In this document: positions 1 to 7,651 of the stretch, one piece after another
Position numbering within the stretch: position 1 is the stretch's first letter
How the letters are laid out: the number at the start of each line of letters is the position of its first letter
From: BOG-1155 sp963717985
GTDB taxonomy: Bacteria; Desulfobacterota; Syntrophorhabdia; Syntrophorhabdales; WCHB1-27
Assembly (NCBI GenBank): GCA_963717985.1
Contig: CAVQYC010000004.1
Span: 186,001-250,000 of the forward strand
Direction: 5' to 3'
Length of the DNA stretch: 64,000 nucleotides
Made by a program: the position numbers and the translations under genes
The notes under the pieces: model-generated
Told to the model about the DNA's origin: nothing
Databases searched by the model: none
Seen by the model: the letters and a program-made list of their open reading frames with translations, nothing else

Positions 1-465
1 GGCAAACCGCCCTGCTTCCAACACACGGCGTATGAGATGGTCGGGCACGGGGTCCTTCTTGAAGTTTCTCACGCTCCGCCGCTCCAAAATGGTCCTTTCG
101 ACCTGGTTCCACTCGTCGGGGTTGCCGTCTTTGTTTTTGGGCTCCAGAGGCATCTTTATTTTTGAGAACCCCGTGTCGAAGAAGCCGCCCTTAACTTCAT
201 AGGGGCTGACAACAGAGATAGCGTCCTTAGGGCAGGCTACCATACAGTTAAAACAGGAAAAGCAGAGATGGGTGTCGTTCATCCTCGGATGTTTTTCTTC
301 ATCCATCTCCCAGCATCTGTACGGACAGTTCTGGAGACAAAGGCCGCAGCTCGAACATTTCTCGGGATCCACCTTCATCACTCCGCTCATGACATCCGTA
401 GGTCTCAGCATCGGTTTGAGTTCTTCAAAGGTCGGGGCCTTTGGGGCTTCTTTTGCGTCATCCAT
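1..465 (-). CDS. Ferredoxin-nitroreductase fusion, 3' end outside window
   Basis: The first 155 residues are visible; the gene continues past base 1. Residues 37-47 (CSSCGLCLQNC) and 68-78 (CFSCFNCMVAC) are two Cys-x2-Cys-x2-Cys-x3-Cys clusters, a 2[4Fe-4S] ferredoxin domain. From about residue 130 the motif ERRSVRNF opens a nitroreductase FMN-binding fold. Such fusions usually act as NAD(P)H or ferredoxin-linked FMN oxidoreductases in anaerobes. The start at 465 is supported by GGAGG seven bases upstream. It is the last visible gene of the minus-strand acyl-CoA operon, 65 bp after the VOC gene, so a redox step on an acyl-CoA intermediate is possible. The substrate cannot be read from sequence. 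Confidence 0.8.
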   Translation of the reverse strand, partial: MDDAKEAPKAPTFEELKPMLRPTDVMSGVMKVDPEKCSSCGLCLQNCPYRCWEMDEEKHPRMNDTHLCFSCFNCMVACPKDAISVVSPYEVKGGFFDTGFSKIKMPLEPKNKDGNPDEWNQVERTILERRSVRNFKKDPVPDHLIRRVLEAGRFA

Positions 466-530
466 CGCTTATCCTCCCATTGTTTTTATCACGAGGTCTT
501 TTGCCCTCATGTTGTGCAGGGGTGGGTGAC

Positions 531-938
531 TCACGTCCCCCATCCCCCCTTCGGCTCTATGATCTCCGTCAGCACGCCGGACATGCTTTGAGGGTGTATG
601 AAGACAGCCCTAAAATCCTTGGTGTCCGTCTCACCCATCAACTTCATCCCTTTGGACTTGAAGTGGTCGATCGTCTGATCGAACTCATCCACTTCCAGAG
701 AGACGTGGTGGATACCCTCTCCCCTTGTCCGGATGAACTTGTCGATAAGGCTTCCAGGCTCTATGCTGCCCAGCAGCTCGAACCGCGCTTCTCCGATTGC
801 AACGAGGACCGTCTCGAATTTCTCGTCCTCAAACCTCTTCCGCCACACCTCCCTGGCACCGCAGGTCTTCACGAAAAAATCGAGGGTCGCCTCCAGGTTC
901 TTCGCGGCGATACCCACGTGGTTGAATCTCGTTATCAC
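531..938 (-). CDS. VOC-family protein, methylmalonyl-CoA epimerase-like
   Basis: This 135-residue protein has two beta-alpha-beta-beta-beta modules typical of the glyoxalase/VOC fold. Metal-ligand positions are visible: His7 in FNHVGIA, the histidines of GIHHVSLEV in the second half, and Glu in LTEIIEPKGG near the end. Length and motifs match methylmalonyl-CoA epimerases, which epimerise 2-methyl-branched acyl-CoA esters. The gene starts ten bases after the thiolase stop in an acyl-CoA operon, which supports a CoA-thioester substrate. No mutase lies nearby, so a true methylmalonyl-CoA role is not shown; another VOC enzyme acting on acyl-CoA is possible. Confidence 0.75.
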   Translation of the reverse strand: MITRFNHVGIAAKNLEATLDFFVKTCGAREVWRKRFEDEKFETVLVAIGEARFELLGSIEPGSLIDKFIRTRGEGIHHVSLEVDEFDQTIDHFKSKGMKLMGETDTKDFRAVFIHPQSMSGVLTEIIEPKGGWGT

Positions 939-947
939 GCATCACCT

Positions 948-2093
948 CTATCGTGCAAGTATGTGTATGCCCGCAACGGCGCCATGCTCCAGGTTCGTCA
1001 CGAGCCCCCCCAGCATCTGGGCCAGGCCCACCTTCGCATTCGGCGTCTGGCGGGCCCCTGCCTGGCCTCTCAGGTGCAGGACGACCTCACACACGGTGCG
1101 GACGCCGGAGGCACTCAGCGGGTGTCCCAGGGCGAGGAGGCCACCGCTCGGATTAACGGGGACGCGGCCGCCTATAGCCGTCGCACCCGACCTGAGAAAC
1201 TGTATGCCCTCCCCCGGCTTACAGAGCAGGAGGTCCTCATATCTCAGTATCTCCTCGTTCGCAAAGGCATCGTGCATCTCGACGAGGTCTATGTCCTTGG
1301 GATCGACCCCCGCCATCTCATATGCCAGCTTCGCAACCTTTACCCCCACGGGCGATGCGCAGATGTCTTCCTGGGCATACTTGTAGTCCGCGGAGCAGAG
1401 CGCCGAGCCCAGGACCCGTATGGGCTTTGTCGTATATCTTCTCGCCACGTCCATGGAACAGAGAATGGCCGCCGCCGCCCCGTCCGTATTGGGGCAGCAC
1501 ATGAGGAGAGTAATGGGGTCGCAGATCATGCGCGAGTTGAGTATCTCCTCGACGGTGAACTCCCTCTTGTACTGGGCCTGTGGATTGAGACAGCCGTTGT
1601 GGTGATTCTTGACCGACACCAGGGCGAAGTCCTCCAGCGTCGCCCCCGCCTCCATCTGCCTCCGCGCCACCATGCCGAACATGGCGGGCATGGTCATGCC
1701 GATGTGTCCTTCGAGGTCGTCCTTCTCAGGGGAGATGAGCTTGCCTGCTATGGGGCTTGTTGTCATCGATTCTACCCCCATGGCGATCCCGACGTCGTAC
1801 CTGCCGTCGGCGATCTCCTTCCAGACCCCCCGAAAGGACGTCGACCCCCCGGCACAGGCATTCTCCACGTTGATCATCTCGATGCCGCGTATACCCACTT
1901 CCTTTAATATCTGTTGGGAGGTACAGTTCGCGTCGTACTGTCTCGCGCAATAGGCGACCTGAATTGCCCTCGGCGGGATACCGCAATCGGCCAGGGCCGC
2001 CTTCACCGCTTCCGACCCCATGGCCGCGGCAGATTTCCACGGGAACTTTCCGAATTCGCTTTGTCCTACTCCGATTACTGCTACTTCTCTCAT
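948..2093 (-). CDS. Thiolase-fold acyl-CoA acyltransferase (SCP2/lipid-transfer type)
   Basis: This 381-residue protein is a non-classical thiolase. The nucleophile is Cys80 in VENACAGGST, and the catalytic His lies in GGLLALGHPLSASG. The motif MHDAFANEE replaces the classical NEAFA loop, and the C-terminal Cys-x-Gly motif of degradative thiolases is absent (GLAQMLGGL instead). This is the SCP2/archaeal-thiolase type, which in known cases forms complexes with a DUF35 Zn-ribbon/OB protein. Such a partner is encoded just upstream (2186-2596), separated by a palindromic repeat. The role is likely C-C bond cleavage or formation in beta-oxidation or a retro-aldol step; direction and substrate are unknown. 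Confidence 0.85.
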   Translation of the reverse strand: MREVAVIGVGQSEFGKFPWKSAAAMGSEAVKAALADCGIPPRAIQVAYCARQYDANCTSQQILKEVGIRGIEMINVENACAGGSTSFRGVWKEIADGRYDVGIAMGVESMTTSPIAGKLISPEKDDLEGHIGMTMPAMFGMVARRQMEAGATLEDFALVSVKNHHNGCLNPQAQYKREFTVEEILNSRMICDPITLLMCCPNTDGAAAAILCSMDVARRYTTKPIRVLGSALCSADYKYAQEDICASPVGVKVAKLAYEMAGVDPKDIDLVEMHDAFANEEILRYEDLLLCKPGEGIQFLRSGATAIGGRVPVNPSGGLLALGHPLSASGVRTVCEVVLHLRGQAGARQTPNAKVGLAQMLGGLVTNLEHGAVAGIHILAR

Positions 2094-2111
2094 TGAAGCC
2101 TCCTCTAACGT

Positions 2112-2200
2112 GGGGTCAGCCCTTGACAGAGGACAACGTCTCCCTATACAGTCTCATAGCCGGCCCTTTTTGAAGTTGTCCTCTGTCAAGGGCTGACCCC
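2112..2200. repeat. REP-like element: perfect 26-bp inverted repeat
   Basis: Bases 2112-2137 (starting GGGGTCAGCCC) and 2175-2200 are perfect reverse complements, separated by 37 nt. The element fills the gap between the DUF35 and thiolase genes. Its right arm supplies the last four codons (Gly-Val-Ser-Pro) and the stop of the DUF35 gene. The arm resembles REP palindromes mobilised by RAYT (IS200-like) transposases, but that assignment is from memory and no transposase lies nearby. RNA from either strand would fold into a long hairpin that may affect readthrough inside the operon. Confidence 0.85.
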
Positions 2201-2596
2201 GTCTTTCACGGGTTTGAACTTGTACCCCATGATCCGTCTGCCGTCCTCTTTCCAGAGCTCGTCTATATAGACCTCCATCTCCGCGCCGATCCGGTAGGTC
2301 AGATCCGCGGTCGTCATGAGCGGGGCAAACACGCGCACCCCCTCGGGCAGGTCAACAAGCCCCACCGCGTAAGGCGGCTGAAAGTAGGTCGAAGCCATGC
2401 GCCCGATGCTGTAAGAATAGAGCTTCCCCCTGCGGCTGAGCGCCACCTCTTCCATATCCTTTGCCAGACATTCGAAGCAGAACGGCACTTTCGGGAAGAA
2501 GATCCTCCCGCACGCCTTGCATCGACCGGCAAGCAGCCTCCCGCCGCCTGTTTCATCGAATAGGCCTTCTTTTACAGGTATCGCATCTTCCGACAT
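2186..2596 (-). CDS. DUF35 Zn-ribbon/OB-fold acyl-CoA-binding protein
   Basis: This 136-residue protein has an N-terminal rubredoxin-like zinc ribbon (CKAC at about residues 26-29, CFEC about 40-43) and a C-terminal OB fold starting near RRGKLYSYS. DUF35 proteins pair with thiolase-fold enzymes and help bind the CoA moiety, as in the archaeal acetoacetyl-CoA thiolase/HMG-CoA synthase complex and the steroid retro-aldolases. The partner here is the next gene (948-2093). The last codons and the stop lie inside a palindromic repeat, so the native C-terminus may have been rewritten by element insertion. The gene follows the acyl-CoA ligase with a 21 bp gap. Confidence 0.85.
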   Translation of the reverse strand: MSEDAIPVKEGLFDETGGGRLLAGRCKACGRIFFPKVPFCFECLAKDMEEVALSRRGKLYSYSIGRMASTYFQPPYAVGLVDLPEGVRVFAPLMTTADLTYRIGAEMEVYIDELWKEDGRRIMGYKFKPVKDGVSP

Positions 2597-2617
2597 GTTT
2601 CCTCCTGAAGTATTTCC

Positions 2618-4222
2618 CTATTTCTTTACCTTGAAGCCCGCCTTCTCCCTGTCCCAGGTGGCGGGGGTAATGCCCGCTTCCCTGAGCCTTGCCTTTTGCA
2701 CCTTTTCGTTCGCTGTCTTGGGAAAGCCGTCCACGTATTCGACGAACCGGGGCACCGCGAAATAGGGCATCCTCTCTTCGCAAAAGGCGAGCAATGTCTC
2801 CGGCGGCAGCTCCTGGCCGGGTTTCAGTATAACCACGACCTTCACCTCGTCCTCGGACAGCTCCGATTTCACCGATATGGCGGCGGATTCGGCCACCAAG
2901 GGGTGCGAGTTGACTACCCGTTCTATCTCGGCGGAGGAGATATTTTCTCCCCGCCTGCGGATATAATCCTTTATCCGGTCCCGGAAGAAGAGGTAGCCCT
3001 CCTCGTCCAGCACACCGGCGTCGCCTGTGTGGTAAAAATGGTTCCTCACGAGCTCGACGGTCTTGTCCGGCATGTTCTGGTACCCCAGGGCCGTGGCCCA
3101 GGGCACCCTGCCCCGGGCAACTATCTCTCCCACCGTGCCCGTGGGCACCGGCCAGTCGTCCTCGTCGACGATCCGCACCTCGAAGCTCTTCGTCTCCTTC
3201 CCGCAGGAGCCCATCTTCGGCGCATCCCAGGGGTTGTAGGTGATGATGGCCAGCTCCGTCAGCCCGTAGCCCTCGACCACCTTCAAATTGTACCGTTTCT
3301 CAAAATCGGCATATATTTCAGGCGGCATAGGGAACGCGGCGCACACGCGCACGGGGTTGTCCCCATCCTCCGGTTTTCCCGGTTGACTGTATATGAACTG
3401 CGCAATGGCCCCAAGGGAGTTGAACATGGTGGCCTTATGTTTCCTGACCTGGTCCCAGAACCGGCTCGCGCTGAACTTCTCATAGATCACTGCCTTCGTG
3501 CCCAGAAGCAGGGTAGGATAGATGCACAGGATACGGGCATTCGCATGGAAGAGGGGGAGGAACGTGAAGAACACGTCCTTCTGGGTAGCCCGTGTTGCCT
3601 CGATATACTCGAAAGCCGAGAGGTAGATCATGGAGTGGCAGTCGAGCACCCCTTTTGCCGCTCCCGTTGTACCCGAGGTATAGATGATCATTTGCGGGTC
3701 ACTGCTCTTCACCTCAACTTCCAGGTTCTTGGGAGGGTTGTCCAGAAGGTCCCTGTAGCTCAGGACATTGAACCTTATCTTCGGAAGTGCTTCCATGTTG
3801 CCCGTCTTCGACCAGACCACCACTGTCCGGAGTCCCGGTACGTCATCGGCGATGAACTGCAGCCTGTCGAGCAGGTCGCGGTCTATGATGATGGCCTTGC
3901 AGTCGGAGTTGTTGATCATGTGGGAAAGGAAGTTGCCTTTGTTCGCGAGGTTTATGGGAACTTCTATGATACCCGCCTTCGCCGCCCCGAACCAGAGATA
4001 GATGGAATCGATGCTGTTCGGCAGGAAAGTGGCGAGAGTGTCCCCCTTGTTCAGGCCGAGCCGGCGCAGGCCGTTCGCAATGCTGTTTGTCGCCTCGTTG
4101 CACGCGCCGTAGGTGACGGTGGCGCCGTTCTCAAATTCGAGGAACACCTTGTCGCCGCGTGTTGCGGCCTTATCCATGAGGATGTGTCCCAACGTCTGTT
4201 CTTTGAATGGATAGTGCTTCAT
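2618..4222 (-). CDS. AMP-forming acyl-CoA ligase (CaiC/FadD-like)
   Basis: This 534-residue member of the ANL superfamily activates a carboxylic acid to its CoA thioester through an acyl-adenylate. Visible motifs are the phosphate-binding loop YTSGTTGAAKG, the GYGLTE motif, YHTGD, and a C-terminal Lys in TANEKVQKARL. Size and N-terminal sequence resemble crotonobetaine/carnitine-type ligases. The start at 4222 (MKHYPF) is chosen because AAGGAGT precedes it with good spacing; the open frame extends 21 codons further up through a palindromic repeat that is unlikely to be coding. The gene lies between the acyl-CoA dehydrogenase and DUF35 genes and probably supplies the operon's substrate. The acid itself is not predictable. 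Confidence 0.85.
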   Translation of the reverse strand: MKHYPFKEQTLGHILMDKAATRGDKVFLEFENGATVTYGACNEATNSIANGLRRLGLNKGDTLATFLPNSIDSIYLWFGAAKAGIIEVPINLANKGNFLSHMINNSDCKAIIIDRDLLDRLQFIADDVPGLRTVVVWSKTGNMEALPKIRFNVLSYRDLLDNPPKNLEVEVKSSDPQMIIYTSGTTGAAKGVLDCHSMIYLSAFEYIEATRATQKDVFFTFLPLFHANARILCIYPTLLLGTKAVIYEKFSASRFWDQVRKHKATMFNSLGAIAQFIYSQPGKPEDGDNPVRVCAAFPMPPEIYADFEKRYNLKVVEGYGLTELAIITYNPWDAPKMGSCGKETKSFEVRIVDEDDWPVPTGTVGEIVARGRVPWATALGYQNMPDKTVELVRNHFYHTGDAGVLDEEGYLFFRDRIKDYIRRRGENISSAEIERVVNSHPLVAESAAISVKSELSEDEVKVVVILKPGQELPPETLLAFCEERMPYFAVPRFVEYVDGFPKTANEKVQKARLREAGITPATWDREKAGFKVKK

Positions 4223-4240
4223 AGCGTGACTCCTTGGTTG

Positions 4241-4309
4241 GATCGGCGCCCCCTTGCGAAAAGGGTTATGCGCGGGGGCGCGCATGGGGGGCGCAAGGGG
4301 GCGCCGATC
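4241..4309. repeat. Perfect 18-bp inverted repeat between operon genes
   Basis: Bases 4241-4258 (GATCGGCGCCCCCTTGCG) and 4292-4309 are perfect reverse complements around a GC-rich 33-nt loop that itself contains a smaller dyad. The element lies just after the acyl-CoA dehydrogenase stop and just before the ligase ribosome-binding site. There is no T-tract, so it is more likely a REP-like palindrome or mRNA processing/stability hairpin than a terminator. Confidence 0.75.
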
Positions 4310-4318
4310 AGTATCCTC

Positions 4319-5563
4319 TTAGGCCTTCCTTGGGTACGTTTTCGCGACGGTGAAACCTCCGGCGATCGAGAGCGAGTCGTTCGATCCGTCGCAAATGGTG
4401 GTAGTGCGCGCATCCCTGTAGAGTTTCTCGATGAGGTATTCCTTTGAAATCCCGTTGCCGCCGAAGGTCTGAACCGCATCGCCCGTCACCTCGACCGCGG
4501 TCTGTGTCGCGAACGTCTTGGCCGCGAAAGAATATTCGGGCACGCGGTTTTCAGGCGGACTGGTCCAGTTGTAGACAAAGGCAGAGCGGCACAACTGTCT
4601 GGACGCCTCGATCTTGCGGAACATGTCAAAGAGCCTCTGCTGGATATTCGGGTGGTCGATGAGGAGTTTTCCACCCTGCTCCCGCTGCCGCGCATAGTTG
4701 AGGGTCTCTTCGAACGCGGCCCTCGCCAGACCGGTCGCCCAGACGCCCACCATGGGTGTGGTCATGGAAAGATGGGCCGCCAAGGCCCCTTCGTAGCGGT
4801 CCGGCCCTATGAGCATCGCCTCTTTCGGCACCCGGACCTCGTGAAAGTAGATCTCGCCCTGGGGGAGGTCCCTGGTGCCGACCTTGTTGAGGGCTTTTCC
4901 CTTGGAGACGCCGGGGCGGTCCAGGGAAAAGACAAATATGCCGCTTCCCGCGTGGCCCATAGAGGGCTCGACCTGGGCCATGAGGAGGATAGTCTTCGCG
5001 ATGGGGCCGCCCGAGACCCACGCGGCTTTCTGGCCGTTGATCACGTATGCGTTCCCGTCCTGACGGGCGCGGCACTGGGCCTTGATGTTCGGGTCGTGGA
5101 AACTCGGATAGCCGGCCATCAGGGTATCCGATCCGTGGTCCGGCTCGGTGATCGCCCAGCAGCCGATATAGCTCGCGTCCGTGTTCTGGCAGTAAGGCAC
5201 GGTGAAGTTCTTGATGAACTCTTCACCGCCCTCGACCGCCACCGCGGCATCGAGACTGGTATTGAGAGTCAGGGTCAGGCCGAAGCTCCCCCAGGCCAGC
5301 TCTTCCATGACAAGTGCTATCTGCCAGGGGGTGAGGCCTGGACCGCCGACCACCTCGGGGAAGGGGAGCTTGTGGTACCCCAGCTTGTATGCCTTCCGCA
5401 TAAAATCCCAAAAGGGCGACTGCGGGGCAAAGGCATCCTCCACGCTCATCTTATCGATCTCGACAGAAACGGGGCGCATCACCGTCTCCGCGAATTTGTG
5501 GGCGGACGCTTTGAGGGTCTGATCTTCCTTCGTTAGGTTTAAGTCTAAATTGCAGTATTCCAT
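4319..5563 (-). CDS. Acyl-CoA dehydrogenase-family flavoprotein
   Basis: This 414-residue protein has the standard layout: N-terminal helical domain, central beta domain with the FAD/substrate signature (GCWAITEPDHGSDT, then a YVINGQKAAWVSG segment), and C-terminal helical domain with QTFGGNGISKEY. It would oxidise an acyl-CoA at C2-C3, passing electrons to ETF. The segment that normally reads YEGTNE, with the catalytic Glu, reads ICDGSNDSL here, so the usual base is Asp. That change may alter substrate or reaction type. No ETF genes are adjacent. It follows the MFS gene by 50 bp in the same operon. Confidence 0.88.
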   Translation of the reverse strand: MEYCNLDLNLTKEDQTLKASAHKFAETVMRPVSVEIDKMSVEDAFAPQSPFWDFMRKAYKLGYHKLPFPEVVGGPGLTPWQIALVMEELAWGSFGLTLTLNTSLDAAVAVEGGEEFIKNFTVPYCQNTDASYIGCWAITEPDHGSDTLMAGYPSFHDPNIKAQCRARQDGNAYVINGQKAAWVSGGPIAKTILLMAQVEPSMGHAGSGIFVFSLDRPGVSKGKALNKVGTRDLPQGEIYFHEVRVPKEAMLIGPDRYEGALAAHLSMTTPMVGVWATGLARAAFEETLNYARQREQGGKLLIDHPNIQQRLFDMFRKIEASRQLCRSAFVYNWTSPPENRVPEYSFAAKTFATQTAVEVTGDAVQTFGGNGISKEYLIEKLYRDARTTTICDGSNDSLSIAGGFTVAKTYPRKA

Positions 5564-5613
5564 TGTTCATGTCCTCCTTTAGTGAACAGTTAGAAACGCG
5601 TATTTTATCATGA

Positions 5614-6873
5614 TTACGCCAATTCCACCCGGACCTTGGCCCTTCTGGCCAAAACCCTGGGAGCGGTTTCTTTCAGGAACAGGCTGATTATAAAGCACGC
5701 GGAGCACGACGCGATGACCATGTACATCGTGTGGGTCAGGCCGTACGTATCGGCTACCCACCCGCCGATAGCGGGGAAGACCGTGGCGCCTATGACTTCC
5801 CCCAGGCCCTGGGGCAATGCCACCGCTGTCGCTGCAATGGTGAAAGGCACGCTCTCCGTCGGGACGAGGGCCAGGAACACGGGGTAGCTGGACAGACCCG
5901 CGCAAAAGATGGCGAAATAGAACGCGAGGAGACCGGCGCTCGTGCCGGCCGGCGCCATGGCGAAAAGAAACCCGCCGAAAGCACCGAGCGCGAAAGCGAT
6001 CAGCAGGGACGGCTTGCGGCCTATCACGTCCGAAATGCGCGGCAGATATATCTCGCCGAGCCACACGACAAGACCCCCGCCGGACATAACCCAGCCGGTC
6101 TGAACAGGACTCATGTGGTGTATCTTCCCGAAAAATACGGGCACGAATGCGAAAAGGACGAACAGATAGGCCATGGAACAGATGCTGGTCAGGGTTGCGA
6201 GCAGAACGTTTCGATACTTGAGCACGTCCCAGATGTGTACTTCCTTGCCCTCATGCATCAGTGTGCTCTTTCCGGTTTCCTTTCTTCTCTTAATGTTATC
6301 CGCGACGGTTTTTGGCTCCCTCATGAAGCTTGCGAGATAGAGGGTAAGGATGATGCCGGGGATCGCCACCAGGAAGAAGGAAAAGCGCCAGCCCACTCCG
6401 GCCAGGAGATAACCGGCGACTATCGGGCCTATTCCCATGCCTATCAGTGGCCAGAAGGATTGGGCAAAGCCGATGTAGTGGCCCCTCTTCTCAGGGGGCG
6501 ACTCTTCGGCGATAGCCGCGTAAGAGGGGCCGTAAAGAGCGCCTACACACGCGCCCATCAAGCCTCTCACGCCGAACATGGCCCCGAAGGAGCCCACGAG
6601 GCCGCTCAGCCCGCTAAAGATGTGCTCGGCGAGGTTTCCCCAGATTGCGCCCAATCTGCGGCCGTACATTTCAGAAAGAGGTCCTATGATCCAGGCGCCG
6701 ACGGCGACTCCCGCACCGTTTGCGGCAGCGATAAGCCCGAGCTGAGAGAAGTTGAGCCCGAGCGCAGGCATGTAGCCCGGAGCAGCAAGGCCGACCATCA
6801 AACGATCGAGGCCGCCCAGGCCCCATGTAAGTCCAAAGACCAACGAAAGTTTTCCCACGTAATTCATCTTCAT
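5614..6873 (-). CDS. Major facilitator superfamily transporter
   Basis: This 419-residue protein has about twelve hydrophobic segments. The MFS motif between the second and third helices is visible (GPLSEMYGRRLGAI). The arrangement resembles metabolite:H+ symporters that carry aromatic or other organic acids. The start at 6873 (MKMNYV) is preceded by GGGGAGGGACGC, a good ribosome-binding site, whereas the 30 upstream codons are not MFS-like. It is the first gene of the minus-strand operon and so likely imports the acid activated by the ligase at 2618-4222. The substrate is inferred only from context. Confidence 0.85.
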   Translation of the reverse strand: MKMNYVGKLSLVFGLTWGLGGLDRLMVGLAAPGYMPALGLNFSQLGLIAAANGAGVAVGAWIIGPLSEMYGRRLGAIWGNLAEHIFSGLSGLVGSFGAMFGVRGLMGACVGALYGPSYAAIAEESPPEKRGHYIGFAQSFWPLIGMGIGPIVAGYLLAGVGWRFSFFLVAIPGIILTLYLASFMREPKTVADNIKRRKETGKSTLMHEGKEVHIWDVLKYRNVLLATLTSICSMAYLFVLFAFVPVFFGKIHHMSPVQTGWVMSGGGLVVWLGEIYLPRISDVIGRKPSLLIAFALGAFGGFLFAMAPAGTSAGLLAFYFAIFCAGLSSYPVFLALVPTESVPFTIAATAVALPQGLGEVIGATVFPAIGGWVADTYGLTHTMYMVIASCSACFIISLFLKETAPRVLARRAKVRVELA

Positions 6874-7170
6874 GCGTCCCTCCCCTTTAGTCTGCGTGTC
6901 AAACTTCTTCCGAGGAAATAGGTTTTTAGAATTCTTCAGGCTCGAAAACCCAAAGGCGTCCACACCTCACATCTTCCGCCTTCCCTGGTCTGTTTGTCGT
7001 GTTGTGTTTTTCATCACCCCCTTGTAGGGTATTTTTCGAAAACTAAGGATGGGTCTCAACAGAAAGCGAGCCCAGAGATTTTTAGTCTCCCGGCCGGTTC
7101 GCCGGCCCATTTCATCCTAGCTCCTTGTGCCCCTGCATGAGCTACGACCTGTAATGATTGAACTTTACAT

Positions 7171-7220
7171 TTTTATCTCTATCGATTGATATATGTCAAG
7201 AAAAATTTATATCGAGCGAT
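7171..7220 (-). promoter_or_regulatory. Promoter of the acyl-CoA operon with overlapping dyad operator
   Basis: On the minus strand TTGACA (7199-7194) and ATAAAA (7176-7171) are 17 nt apart, giving a sigma-70-type promoter about 290 nt upstream of the MFS start. An inverted repeat overlaps it: ATCGATTGATATA at 7181-7193 pairs with 7208-7220 at 11 of 13 positions and is centred on the -35 box. Binding there would block polymerase. The adjacent TetR gene is the obvious candidate regulator, but this is inference. The leader holds a GGCCGG/CCGGCC hairpin at 7092-7107. Confidence 0.65.
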
Positions 7221-7651
7221 GGATATGTCTGTAGTTACAGGCATTTCAGTTTTTCGATAAGTGAGCAAGGGTATGTATGTACGAGCCTGCACTTTACGGA
7301 GTTTTCCGGAGGGATACGCTCCTTTCCCATCGAGTGGCACAAGCGCTAACCCAGACCGTTACTAAGCCTGCCGCGGAATGCCCGTATCCTGGTGTGAAAA
7401 AACGGGTCCAGAAACCTCAAATTGCCCTGGATACCGGCCTCCACCGGTATGACGAATTGTAGCATGGAACTCGCTTGCCCCTTGTCCTAGCGCTTATGCC
7501 GTCGAGGGGAAGGGGAGCACCGCGCCAAAGGCATGGTCCTTGGGGGTGAATGGATGCTTACACCATGCCGAGACTGCTCATTAAGGCGGAGGGCGGCAAG
7601 AAGGCCGTTGAAGACCATACGGCCATTGACGGGAAGACTCGTTCGGCGCCC
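7221..7651. other. Intergenic stretch, no gene seen
   Basis: This 430-bp stretch lies between the operon promoter and the tetR stop codon. Short open frames occur on both strands but none has a ribosome-binding site plus coding-like composition. No clear terminator or RNA gene was recognised. Confidence 0.5.

Noticed and set aside
441..1907. 488-codon open frame on the plus strand
   Set aside because: It lies antisense to the VOC and thiolase genes, which have clear domains; the frame is a by-product of high GC.
2696..4447. 583-codon open frame on the plus strand
   Set aside because: Antisense to the acyl-CoA ligase and dehydrogenase; no recognisable domain and no ribosome-binding site.
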